This document shows, one piece after another, positions 1-8,359 of a stretch of 64,000 nucleotides of DNA (its first letter is position 1; each line of letters opens with the position of its first letter). Location of the stretch: NCBI GenBank assembly GCA_002492525.1, contig DKZA01000039.1:1-64000 (forward strand), written 5' to 3'. Source of the DNA: Lachnospiraceae bacterium UBA7086. GTDB taxonomy: Bacteria > Bacillota > Clostridia > Lachnospirales > Lachnospiraceae. A program made the position numbers and the translations under genes. The notes under the pieces are model-generated. The model did not search any database, was not told the DNA's origin, and saw only the letters and a list, made by a program, of their open reading frames with translations.

Positions 1-93
1 ACCTACGCCAAGTACTGGCGTTTTCCAAGGGTCTGCTTATGGTTATACTATTTGCACAATCATTACTGCGTTAAAATGAGTTTCACAATTACC
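1..93. repeat. Partial copy of dispersed palindromic element (cut by left edge)
   Basis: Positions 1-93 match, in inverted orientation, the left half of the element at 50141-50337. Shared parts are a short hairpin core (CGCCAAGTACTGGCG), the segment reading GGGTCTGCTTATGGTTATAC, and an outer end reading ATGAGTTT then CACAATTAC. The element ends about 30 bp before the start codon of the next gene. The remainder lies outside the window, so its full length and flanking duplication cannot be checked here. Confidence 0.8.
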
Positions 94-126
94 AATCTGA
101 ATATTAAGATGAAGGAGGAATATATC

Positions 127-1461
127 ATGACCAAAAGAGGATTAAAAATCGCAACTATCGGAGGAGGCTCCAGCTACACTCCGGAACTGATTGAAGGCTT
201 TATCAAACGAATGGCAACCCTTCCGGTGAAAGATATCTATCTGGTAGACATCGATTCTGGCATGGAAAAACTGCAGATTGTTACCGCTCTCGCCAAACGG
301 ATGGCTGCCAAAAGCGGCACTGATCTGCAGATACACGCTACCACAGACAGACGGGAAGCTTTAAAGGACGCTGACTTTGTCACCACGCAGTTTCGCGTAG
401 GCTGCCTGGATGCCCGTATCCGCGACGAACGGATTCCCCTGCGTTACCAGAAAATCGGTCAGGAGACTACCGGTGCCGGCGGTTTTGCCAAAGCCCTGCG
501 TTCCATTCCGGTGATTCTGGATATCTGTGCGGATATGGAAGAGTTGTGCCCGGATGCCTGGCTGATCAACTTTGCCAATCCTTCCGGCATCCTGACCGAA
601 GCGGTGTTAAATCACACCTCCATAAAAGCGATCGGTCTATGCAACTGTCCCATCAATATGATAAACGACATGGCAGAAAAATTTGACTGTCCAGTGGACG
701 ATGTGTTCTGTGATTTCGTAGGCATCAATCATCTGGTCTGGGCGCAGAGAGTCCTGGTGCACGGCCGCGATGTAACCATGGAAGCTATCGACAAGATCTG
801 CTCCGACTCCGCCAAAGAAATCATGGCCAATATTCCGGAAATCCATTATGATCCCGTCTTTTTAAAATCTCTGGGAATGGTTCCGGTAAGTTACCTGAAA
901 TATTATTACATGCAGCCGGAAATGCTGGCAGAATGTATCCATGCTGCCGAAACAGAAGGCTGCCGCGGCGAAGTGATCAAGAAAGTGGAGAAAGAACTGT
1001 TCGATCTGTATAAGAATCCTGAACTGGACAGCAAGCCCGCACAGCTTGCCTCCCGGGGCGGCGCACGGTATTCCGATGCCGCCTGCTCCCTGATCGATTC
1101 CATCTACAATAATAAAAAGGACATCCAGACCGTGAATGTCCAAAACTGCGGAACCAATTTAGACTTACCCTACCATGCCGTTATCGAGCGCAACTGTGTC
1201 ATAGACAAAGACGGCGCACACCCGCTGCACATCGGACATACGCCGCTCAAGATCCGGGGACTTCTGCAGAATGTAAAAGCCTACGAGCAGCTTACCATCG
1301 AAGCGGCCATCACCGGCGACTACGATACGGCACTGCAGGCGCTGACCATTCATCCTCTGGTGAACTCTGCAACCGCAGCCCGCAGTATCCTGGATGACAT
1401 TCTGGCAGAAAACAAAGATTATCTGGAAACCTTTAAAAACAACTCATTGATTCCCTCATAG
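127..1461 (+). CDS. Family GH4 6-phospho-beta-glucosidase (444 aa)
   Basis: A cytoplasmic NAD- and metal-dependent glycosidase that would hydrolyse phosphorylated disaccharides delivered by a PTS or kinase. The N-terminus has the Rossmann motif GGGSSYTPE (from residue 12). The family metal ligands are visible as Cys172 in CNCPI and His202 in GINHLVW, and the FRVG...RDER segment is typical of the 6-phospho-beta-glucosidase branch. Length is normal for GH4. The start at 127 is chosen because AAGGAGGAA lies 7 bases upstream; an in-frame ATG at 52 falls inside the repeat element and has no ribosome site. Its last 43 bases overlap the convergent gene at 1419-2255. Sugar specificity (beta-glucoside against other 6-phospho-glycosides) is inferred and not proven. 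No PTS genes are adjacent. Confidence 0.9.
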   Translation: MTKRGLKIATIGGGSSYTPELIEGFIKRMATLPVKDIYLVDIDSGMEKLQIVTALAKRMAAKSGTDLQIHATTDRREALKDADFVTTQFRVGCLDARIRDERIPLRYQKIGQETTGAGGFAKALRSIPVILDICADMEELCPDAWLINFANPSGILTEAVLNHTSIKAIGLCNCPINMINDMAEKFDCPVDDVFCDFVGINHLVWAQRVLVHGRDVTMEAIDKICSDSAKEIMANIPEIHYDPVFLKSLGMVPVSYLKYYYMQPEMLAECIHAAETEGCRGEVIKKVEKELFDLYKNPELDSKPAQLASRGGARYSDAACSLIDSIYNNKKDIQTVNVQNCGTNLDLPYHAVIERNCVIDKDGAHPLHIGHTPLKIRGLLQNVKAYEQLTIEAAITGDYDTALQALTIHPLVNSATAARSILDDILAENKDYLETFKNNSLIPS

Positions 1462-2255
1462 AATCCCAGCGTCACCACTGTCTGACCGCTCCCCATGCCC
1501 GTAAACACATATTTGCGGAAATAGGGAGTGGTCTCTAAGAGGGGATTATCCGACTCATAAGGCACAGGGGCACTCAACCCCATATACTCCGCCCAGGATG
1601 CCACCAAGGCATCTGCGTCGATATCCTCCCACAAAAGCGGGGTTCTCACATAAAATTCATAGATCTTCCCATCGTCCGCATCAATATAAGCATCCATCAG
1701 ACGATTCGTCTTATCTGCATTTTTCTGGGAATTGGAAATACTCATCTTCCAGACCGCCACATTGTTGCGCGGCTCTAAAACATCGATTGCGGAATAAAGT
1801 GTAACATCATAGGACGCCACATCCACCTGTCTTACCTGCTCCGGCAGGATGCCCCTCTCCTTTAACAGATCCAGGCCCTCATTACAAGTGGCATAAATCT
1901 GTTCGTCCGTAATCTCTTTACCCGAAGGCCCTCTGCGATTTACCACAAAGGCATAGGAACCTTCCAGTTCCTGATACTCCACTTCCGTATCTGCCTCACG
2001 GGCCAATGCGCTGGTCTCACTCTCCGGCAGTGTCTGGCTGCTCAGACAACAGGACAGAATATAGAGTTTCTCGTTACTGTTCATCTGATAACGATAACCC
2101 TCCCCGGCAGTCTCCACATCCTCTGTATACGCTCTGTCCAAAATCCCCTGATCTTTATATCTCGCCAGTGCTTCCGGCCCCCAGATAGAAAGAATCATGA
2201 CCAGCACCGCCAATATGGGAAAGGCTAAATAATATACATAAATCTTACTCTTCAT
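1419..2255 (-). CDS. Membrane-anchored protein of unknown function, last gene of sensory operon (278 aa)
   Basis: I do not recognise a named family. One transmembrane segment (about residues 7-27) follows a short basic N-terminus and the remaining 250 residues should lie outside the cell; there is no lipobox. The start overlaps the end of the histidine kinase gene by 11 bases and is preceded by GGGGAAACT, so it is probably translationally coupled to the kinase. Fourth gene of a minus-strand unit that also encodes a secreted VCBS-like protein, a response regulator and a kinase. A role as accessory input or modulator of the kinase is inference from context, by analogy with membrane proteins encoded beside kinases such as WalK. 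The 3' end overlaps the convergent GH4 gene by 43 bases. Confidence 0.8.
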   Translation of the reverse strand: MKSKIYVYYLAFPILAVLVMILSIWGPEALARYKDQGILDRAYTEDVETAGEGYRYQMNSNEKLYILSCCLSSQTLPESETSALAREADTEVEYQELEGSYAFVVNRRGPSGKEITDEQIYATCNEGLDLLKERGILPEQVRQVDVASYDVTLYSAIDVLEPRNNVAVWKMSISNSQKNADKTNRLMDAYIDADDGKIYEFYVRTPLLWEDIDADALVASWAEYMGLSAPVPYESDNPLLETTPYFRKYVFTGMGSGQTVVTLGFYEGINELFLKVSR

Positions 2256-3705
2256 AGTTTCCCCTATTCTCCGCAGGAAGGATAAAACTGAAACAGGAAC
2301 CTTCTCCTACTCTGCTCTCAATCTGTAACTTGCTGTGATGAATCTTTAAAATCTCCTCACATAATGCAAGCCCCAGTCCCGCGCCGTTTTTACTTCGAGC
2401 CCTGGATTTATCCACCATATAAAAAGCTTTCACAATTTTATGCTGTTCTTCCTCCGGTATCCCGATACCATAATCTTTTACCGCCACCCGGTAACCGTCA
2501 TCTACTACCTCCCCTGTCACTTCTACCAGGCCCACATTCTCTGTGGATGCACCGTCAGCTTCCGGGACTGTTTCCCCGCTCTCCGAAGCCTTACAGGCAT
2601 TATCCACCAGATTTACCAGCACTGTCTTAATCAGATTGGGCTCCACCTGCACAAGCGCCTCCTCGTATTGGAAACGAATATCCATTTCCTTTTTCTCCGC
2701 AAACATTTCCTGTAGATATACAAACAGTTCCCGCGCCGGAACCTCCTGCAGATTGGCCTCTTCCTGCTTGGCCACAATAATATCCAAAAGCCGGAAAGAC
2801 ATAGCCTCCAGCCGTTTCCCTTCCGTGTAGATATAATTGGCCGACATAATGCTCTTTTCCTCATCCAGCTTGTGGGAACGCAGCATATCCGCATATCCGA
2901 TGATAGCTGTAAGAGGTGTCTTCAACTCATGGGCAAAAGCACCCATGAACTCTTCCCTGGCCTCAATCTCTTCCTCCAGCTTACAGATCGTATCTTCTAA
3001 TGCATTGGCCATCCCGTTAAAATCCCTGGTAAGCTGCCCCAGTTCATCCCGGCTGATCTGTTTGGCCCGGTATGCATAGTCTCCCGCCGCCATCCTCTTT
3101 GTGGCCTTGGTCAAGAGACGGATAGGTTTGGTCAGCAGGGAGGCAATGATAAGCATAATGACCATTCCAGTCAACAGCATAATAATCGTCACTTTTCGGT
3201 ACAGAGAAAATCCCATGGCCCGCTCCGTAAATACTCCTGTCACATCCTTCATGGTCTCCAGATAGAGAATCCGGTCCAGTGCGTTGATGGAGACACAAGT
3301 ATGTACATAATAACTCTCCCCCGCAAGGATCACGCGATAAGACTTGGTGTGTTGATCTGTCTGTGGTAAAAGTCCCTCATCCGCCGTAAATCCATCGCTG
3401 GTATAAAGAACATTCTTTTCTTCATCCGCGATCCGTAACAAACGGCTTTCGCTGCGCCCGCCCATCTCTAATTTGGAAGCGATTTCCTCCACCACGCTGT
3501 CCGGCAGGACACTGTACTTAAGCGGCACATTCAGCGCCGCCGTCTCAAACGCAAAGCTAAGAATACTGCTCTCGTCAAGCGCCTGTCCAACCTCTCTTTC
3601 CAGGGAAGTCTCAAACACGTAGTTTACGAAATAAAATCCGCTGAACCCCAATGCCAACGCCAACACGATTATGGTAGACAACACCAATTTAATGGAAAAT
3701 TTCAT
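2245..3705 (-). CDS. Sensor histidine kinase (486 aa)
   Basis: Inner-membrane sensor of a two-component system. In order: transmembrane helix about 8-28, extracellular sensor region about 30-170, second helix about 171-191, HAMP linker (192-245), phospho-acceptor region with FAHELKTPLT (His259), and an ATP-binding domain with the N box VNLVDNACKA, G1 box KDYGIGIP and G2 box GAGLGLALC. It overlaps the regulator by 4 bases (ATGA), the usual arrangement for a coupled pair. An insertion of about 25 acidic and polar residues sits between the N box and G1 box, which is slightly unusual. The signal is unknown. The neighbouring secreted and membrane-anchored proteins suggest an envelope or nutrient signal. 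Confidence 0.93.
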   Translation of the reverse strand: MKFSIKLVLSTIIVLALALGFSGFYFVNYVFETSLEREVGQALDESSILSFAFETAALNVPLKYSVLPDSVVEEIASKLEMGGRSESRLLRIADEEKNVLYTSDGFTADEGLLPQTDQHTKSYRVILAGESYYVHTCVSINALDRILYLETMKDVTGVFTERAMGFSLYRKVTIIMLLTGMVIMLIIASLLTKPIRLLTKATKRMAAGDYAYRAKQISRDELGQLTRDFNGMANALEDTICKLEEEIEAREEFMGAFAHELKTPLTAIIGYADMLRSHKLDEEKSIMSANYIYTEGKRLEAMSFRLLDIIVAKQEEANLQEVPARELFVYLQEMFAEKKEMDIRFQYEEALVQVEPNLIKTVLVNLVDNACKASESGETVPEADGASTENVGLVEVTGEVVDDGYRVAVKDYGIGIPEEEQHKIVKAFYMVDKSRARSKNGAGLGLALCEEILKIHHSKLQIESRVGEGSCFSFILPAENRGNYEE

Positions 3706-4361
3706 TCCTGCACCTCTAAACGATAGCCCACTTTATACACGGCTACCAGATTATGCTCCCAGCCAAGTTTTTTTCTCAAACGCTGTACATGCAGATCCAG
3801 TGTACGGCTGTCCGCCAAATATTCTCCCTCCCACACCTTTTCATACAGCGTCTCCCGAAACAAAGCCACATTTTTATTTTTCATAAAAAGGAGCAAAAGA
3901 CCAAATTCCTTATTTGTCAGCTCTACAGGCCGTCCTGCCCTGGTCACCCGGCGTGCATCCACATCAACTGTCACATCTCCGGCAATAAGCCGCTGTTCCG
4001 CCTTATTATAACGCCGCAGCACCGCCTCCACTCTGGCCACTAGTTCCACCACGTCGAAAGGCTTTACCAGATAATCATCTGCCCCCAGTTTCAACCCCTT
4101 CACCCGGTTTTTGACTTCATGCTTGGCGGTAATAAAGATCACCGGAATCCCCAACGGTCTTATGTATTCCATCACATCATACCCGTCCGCTCCCGGCAGC
4201 ATGATATCCAGAAGCACCAGATCAAACTCTTCTTTTTCAATCAGATCAATGGCCTGCAAACCATCCTGTACCGCCGTACAGTGATAACCTGCAGAGGAAA
4301 GGTTTAAGTCGATCAGATCACAAATCGGCTTTTCATCATCTACAATCAGTATTCTAATCAT
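3702..4361 (-). CDS. OmpR/PhoB-family response regulator (219 aa)
   Basis: DNA-binding partner of the adjacent kinase. The receiver domain begins MIRILIVDDEKP, with the acidic pocket at Asp8/Asp9, the phospho-acceptor Asp52 in LLDIMLPGADG and the conserved Lys in YLVKPF. The C-terminal winged helix shows TNKEFGLLLLFM and the DSRTLDLHVQRLRKKL recognition region. Start 4361 is chosen over an upstream in-frame ATG at 4466 because the receiver fold begins there and GGGGGTGG precedes it. The longer version would add 35 residues with no family counterpart. It overlaps the upstream gene by 8 bases and the kinase gene by 4, so all are read from one message. Confidence 0.93.
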   Translation of the reverse strand: MIRILIVDDEKPICDLIDLNLSSAGYHCTAVQDGLQAIDLIEKEEFDLVLLDIMLPGADGYDVMEYIRPLGIPVIFITAKHEVKNRVKGLKLGADDYLVKPFDVVELVARVEAVLRRYNKAEQRLIAGDVTVDVDARRVTRAGRPVELTNKEFGLLLLFMKNKNVALFRETLYEKVWEGEYLADSRTLDLHVQRLRKKLGWEHNLVAVYKVGYRLEVQE

Positions 4362-5466
4362 TTGTGGTCTGCCACCCCCAATAAGCCCGTGCTTTCTCCA
4401 CCAGTATTTCCATAGTATCCTCATCGCCGCACCGGTAAGTATCTCTGATTTCCGTATCCGGGACAAAACCGCCTGTTCTCTGGTAATAAATCCGATAATC
4501 GCTCTCCACGATCAATTCCCCGGCATCACCCTCATAACTGTATCTGGCCAGAATCACTATGTCTTTCAGACCGTCTCCGTCAATATCCCTGCAGGTGACT
4601 CCCTTGAGCGCATACAGGTTATCATATTCTCCCATGGGCTGTAATACAGATACAATATCCCCCTGCTCGTTCACCAGATAAATCATAAAAATATCATAAT
4701 CAGCAATCCGATAAGTCCCCGGCGTTACCTGCAATCTCCCCAATTTACCGAAAGTCCGAAAATAACACTGCTCCGAAATAATCCGGAACTTATTTCGCTG
4801 CAATTCCTGCAAAGTGGTAGCTGTGTACAGAAATTCCGTAGAATACCCATCCCGTACAAAAGCCGTAATGGATTCTGCACTTTTGTTCATACCGAAGCGG
4901 TTGATCTTATCCGAAATCCGATAATCTCTGTAAAAACTGCTTTCCGTCTTACTCTGGAAAAGCACATCTCCCACCTTGTATGTCTTGCCCGCATAGGCTC
5001 CGCTCTCGTTTATGCAGGAAGTGATAAGAATAATATCCATTCTGCCGTCCCGGTTTAAGTCCTGAAAAGAAACTGCCGCAATGGACTGTACCGGCTGCCT
5101 CATACGCCCTCTGACACAGTGGTTGGTGGCCAGCTGTTCCGTCCGGTAAAGGATCTGGCCGCTGCTGTCCACGATAAACAGCGCAAGCCGGTTATAATGC
5201 TCATCAAAGGCAGGCACCATAAGAATACTGTCCTCATTGTCCGGCTCCAGTGCAAAGATCTGATCTTCTACCACACGAAACCCGCTTTCCCCTATCCCGC
5301 TTTGGTCTTCTATGGACATGAGGCGTTCATAATACTCCTCATACTCTGCAAGCACAACTCCCTCATCTTCTGTTTCCGGAGCAGCCTGTACCGTGCAGAA
5401 TGGAACCAGCCAGCAGACCAATCCTGCTGCCAGAGCAAGTGCGGTCATGTATCTACACTTGTTCAT
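4354..5466 (-). CDS. Secreted VCBS/FG-GAP-like protein, first gene of sensory operon (370 aa)
   Basis: Exported protein with a signal peptide (hydrophobic residues about 8-28, likely cleavage near VQA-AP). Two calcium-loop motifs, DLNRDGRMD and DIDGDGLKD, each followed by a hydrophobic strand, are typical of FG-GAP/VCBS beta-propeller repeats, so it probably folds as a surface or extracellular repeat protein. It has no lipobox and no sortase motif. It is the promoter-proximal gene of the four-gene operon and its last 8 bases overlap the regulator start. No enzyme motif is visible. A role as an extracellular component of the sensory system is inference from the overlaps. Confidence 0.82.
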   Translation of the reverse strand: MNKCRYMTALALAAGLVCWLVPFCTVQAAPETEDEGVVLAEYEEYYERLMSIEDQSGIGESGFRVVEDQIFALEPDNEDSILMVPAFDEHYNRLALFIVDSSGQILYRTEQLATNHCVRGRMRQPVQSIAAVSFQDLNRDGRMDIILITSCINESGAYAGKTYKVGDVLFQSKTESSFYRDYRISDKINRFGMNKSAESITAFVRDGYSTEFLYTATTLQELQRNKFRIISEQCYFRTFGKLGRLQVTPGTYRIADYDIFMIYLVNEQGDIVSVLQPMGEYDNLYALKGVTCRDIDGDGLKDIVILARYSYEGDAGELIVESDYRIYYQRTGGFVPDTEIRDTYRCGDEDTMEILVEKARAYWGWQTTND

Positions 5467-5492
5467 GTGTTGTACCTCTATACTGCTCTCAT

Positions 5493-6947
5493 CTATGATT
5501 GACTCATTTGGTCAAGCAACTGTATCTTAATATCATAAAGTCTGCTGGAAAGATCCACATATACTTTATGGGGATTCACCAGACGTCTGGTCTCATCCCA
5601 GAGCGTCTCCTGTTCTTTCTTGCAATACTCCTGAATCTCCATAACCTTAGGAGACGTGTAGCAACATTCTCCTCCTTTGAATACCTGCACCATCAAATCT
5701 CTCATCTGATAGCTGCCTGGTGCAAGCTTTGTCTTTTTCCAGGGTTCTATAGGGTCAAACAAAAGAAGCGGCTCTTTCTCATCAAACACCTCATCCACCA
5801 GACAAATCAAATCCGCTTTGATCTTACCGCTCTCCTTATCATAAACACGGTATACCGTCTTATTGCCAGGATTGGTGACCTTCTCCGAATTTTCGGAAAG
5901 CTTGATCTTGGGAATAAATTTACCATCCTTACCCATAATGGCCGCCAGCTTGTACACGCCTCCAAAGGACGGGCAGTCTTTGGAAGTAATCAGATGAGTG
6001 CCCACACCCCAGGAAGTAATCTTGGCGCCCTGGTCTTTCAGGCTCTGAATCAGGAATTCATCCAGATCGTTGGAAGCAGAAATCACCGCATCCGGGAACC
6101 CCGCCTCATCCAGCATCTTCCTCGCCTTCTTGGAAAGATACGCCAGATCCCCGCTATCCAGACGGATCCCATAAAATGTGAGCGGAACCCCGGCTTCCCG
6201 CATCTCCTGAAAGACACGGATTGCATTGGGTACACCGGACTTTAAGGTATCATAGGTATCTACCAGCAAAATACAAGCCGAAGGATACATATCCGCATAG
6301 GTCTTAAACGCAGTATACTCATCCGGGAAACTCATGATCCAGCTGTGGGCATGTGTTCCCTTCACCGGCACATCAAACAGCTGTCCGCAGAGCACATTGG
6401 AAGTTCCCACGCATCCGCCGATAACTGCTGCCCGCGCACCATAAGTACCCGCATCCGGCCCCTGGGCCCGCCGAAGACCAAATTCCATGATCCCGTCACC
6501 CTGCGCCGCATAACAGACTCTTGCCGCCTTCGTCGCAATCAGGCTCTGATGATTGACGATATTTAAGATTGCCGTTTCCACCAGCTGGGCCTGCATAATC
6601 GGTGCAATAACCTTCACCAACGGCTCTCTGGGAAACACCACCGTACCCTCCGGAATCGCATAGATGTCTCCCGTAAATCTGAAACTTTTCAGATATTCCA
6701 AGAAATCCTGCTCAAAAATGCCAAGACTGGCCAGATAAGCGATATCTTCCTCCTCAAAATGCAGTCCTTTGATATACTGAATCAGCTGCTCTAATCCCGC
6801 TGCAATGGCAAAACCGCCGTCACAGGGATTATTCCGGTAAAAAGCATCAAAAATAACGGTTTCATTCTGATCCTTGTTCTTAAAATATCCCTGCATCATT
6901 GTCAACTCATATAAATCTGTAAGCAGTGTCAAATTTTGTCTGTCCAT
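5493..6947 (-). CDS. pncB: Nicotinate phosphoribosyltransferase (484 aa)
   Basis: Converts nicotinate and PRPP, with ATP, to nicotinate mononucleotide in the NAD salvage (Preiss-Handler) pathway; cytoplasmic. Diagnostic stretches are LTDLYELTMMQGYF at the N-terminus, FGLRRAQGPD, the histidine in GTHAHSWIMSFPDE and the FYGIRLDSGDLAYLS nicotinate/PRPP region. Length matches the Gram-positive form. Start 6947 has GGAGGGAG 5 bases upstream; an upstream in-frame ATG (7040) would add 31 residues not typical of the family. It is separated from the sensory operon by a short gap on the same strand, so it may be its own transcription unit or lead into it. Confidence 0.95.
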   Translation of the reverse strand: MDRQNLTLLTDLYELTMMQGYFKNKDQNETVIFDAFYRNNPCDGGFAIAAGLEQLIQYIKGLHFEEEDIAYLASLGIFEQDFLEYLKSFRFTGDIYAIPEGTVVFPREPLVKVIAPIMQAQLVETAILNIVNHQSLIATKAARVCYAAQGDGIMEFGLRRAQGPDAGTYGARAAVIGGCVGTSNVLCGQLFDVPVKGTHAHSWIMSFPDEYTAFKTYADMYPSACILLVDTYDTLKSGVPNAIRVFQEMREAGVPLTFYGIRLDSGDLAYLSKKARKMLDEAGFPDAVISASNDLDEFLIQSLKDQGAKITSWGVGTHLITSKDCPSFGGVYKLAAIMGKDGKFIPKIKLSENSEKVTNPGNKTVYRVYDKESGKIKADLICLVDEVFDEKEPLLLFDPIEPWKKTKLAPGSYQMRDLMVQVFKGGECCYTSPKVMEIQEYCKKEQETLWDETRRLVNPHKVYVDLSSRLYDIKIQLLDQMSQS

Positions 6948-7104
6948 AATCTCTCCCTCCGTCATCGGACACGGTACTTTACCGTGTTTCTTCCTGATGT
7001 CCCCACAGGCACTGCACCTGCGCTTTTTTATTGCTATCATACACCCTTTTATGCAAATAGGAAAGAGTTTTCTACTTCTTTGCCATACAGTTTTTACTCA
7101 TTTT

Positions 7105-7477
7105 CCTATCATCCATATCAGTTTTCTCGACTATACGCTTTTTAAAGATTCTCCGGAATTTTATTCTACATATAAACTGATTAATGTTAAAAACCACCAG
7201 ATTTATAGTGACAAATTTACCTTAAGTGTGCTAAACTTATCTCGTATAGATCTGGCCACCGAAGAAGATAAAAAATACCAGATTGATTACTGGGCGAGGC
7301 TCTTCAAAGCAGCTACATGGGAGGAGATTCATATGATTGCTTCTGAAAATGATTCTATCAGTGAGGCATCCGACACTATTTTCCGGTTAAGTGCTGAAGC
7401 AGGATTCCCTCATTCAGGAACTTCGCCATGAAATAGAGCTTCTCAAAACAGGCAGCGGCAACGCCCCCTCTTTTTGA
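7105..7477 (+). pseudogene. Remnant of Rpn-family (PD-(D/E)XK nuclease/transposase-like) gene
   Basis: The translated stretch with YKLINVKNHQIYSD, LATEEDKKYQIDYWARLFK and TWEEI...SEASDTIFRLSAE closely resembles the C-terminal half of the abundant clostridial Rpn/PD-(D/E)XK transposase-like family. The catalytic N-terminal half is missing. Near 7395 the frame shifts: the first frame ends at 7431, while the next frame continues with QDSLIQELRHEIELLKTG up to the stop at 7477, as expected for the family tail. Truncation plus frameshift make this a dead fragment. A second, independent remnant is at 33012-33233. Confidence 0.75.
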
Positions 7478-7499
7478 ATTGATAGTCAGAGAATCATAC

Positions 7500-7546
7500 A
7501 AAAAGGCTGCCGTCTGACCCTTTAGAGTCATGACGACAGCCTTTTT
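7500..7546. terminator. Bidirectional rho-independent terminator downstream of spoVT
   Basis: AAAAAGGCTGCCGTC (7500-7514) pairs with GACGACAGCCTTTTT (7532-7546) with one mismatch around a 17-base loop. Flanking A and T runs make it usable from both strands. It abuts the spoVT stop codon and would end spoVT transcription on the minus strand. Confidence 0.8.
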
Positions 7547-8088
7547 CATTGTTCCATCTGTCTTCCCAGGAAACCGGCTGCTGACTGAATCAGCTTCTGC
7601 TCCACTTCGCCCATTTTTGATTTATGATCTGTCTCCAATAAAATCACTGATCCGATGACATCCCCTTCACAGATAATGGGGCTGATCGCCTCATGCTGAA
7701 ATTCATCCGCATCGGTGCTGACCTGGATAAAATTCCTGTCCCCCCTGGCCGCCACCAGGCTTTCCCTGTGATTGATCTTCTCTTCCAGTTCTCTGCTGAT
7801 AGATTTTCCCAACAGATTCTTCATACCGCCGGATACTGCAATGAACTGATCTCTATCGGAGATCATTGCAATATGTCCCGACACCTGCGCCATGCTCTCC
7901 GCATACTGCTTTGCAAAGGTGCCCATCTCACCTATAGGCGAGTATTTCTTGAGAATGATTTCGCCCTCCCTGTCGGTAAAAATTTCCAAGGGATCCGATT
8001 CCCTGATGCGGAGCGTCCTGCGAATCTCCTTCGGAATCACAATACGTCCCAAATCATCTATACGTCTGACTATACCAGTTGCTTTCAT
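7546..8088 (-). CDS. spoVT: Stage V sporulation protein T, AbrB-type regulator (180 aa)
   Basis: Transcription factor that tunes the late forespore (sigma-G) regulon in Bacilli and Clostridia. The N-terminal swapped-hairpin DNA-binding domain reads MKATGIVRRIDDLGRIVIPK and is followed by the GAF-like C-terminal domain of SpoVT (about residues 55-178), which plain AbrB lacks. Length matches SpoVT. Start 8088 is used because GGAGG lies 9 bases upstream and the domain begins there. It is evidence that the organism sporulates. Transcribed divergently from the chitobiose locus, with about 270 bp shared upstream. Confidence 0.95.
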   Translation of the reverse strand: MKATGIVRRIDDLGRIVIPKEIRRTLRIRESDPLEIFTDREGEIILKKYSPIGEMGTFAKQYAESMAQVSGHIAMISDRDQFIAVSGGMKNLLGKSISRELEEKINHRESLVAARGDRNFIQVSTDADEFQHEAISPIICEGDVIGSVILLETDHKSKMGEVEQKLIQSAAGFLGRQMEQ

Positions 8089-8359
8089 ATCATATAACCT
8101 CCATCTGCCAATCATAGTCGTAGTGTAACTTCATATTTTCTTTTCTCTCTACGTTTTTACTATTATTTGTAAAGCAGGAAATTATATGCATGTAATTAAA
8201 GATTTTACAATTTGTATTTTTGCTCTGCTACTTAACAAGAATCGGCAAATTATCACATCATCATCCATTCCCAGACGCCTTCATCTTCTTTATAATATAA
8301 TCAAAGAATACAAAAACAATGCCAGGAGCAGGCAACTGTTCCGGAAACGGGGGCGTATT

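Noticed and set aside
6874..7431. Continuous 185-codon plus-strand frame as one gene
   Set aside because: Its first part is the reverse of pncB and its promoter region. Only the part from about 7105 resembles a protein, as a remnant.
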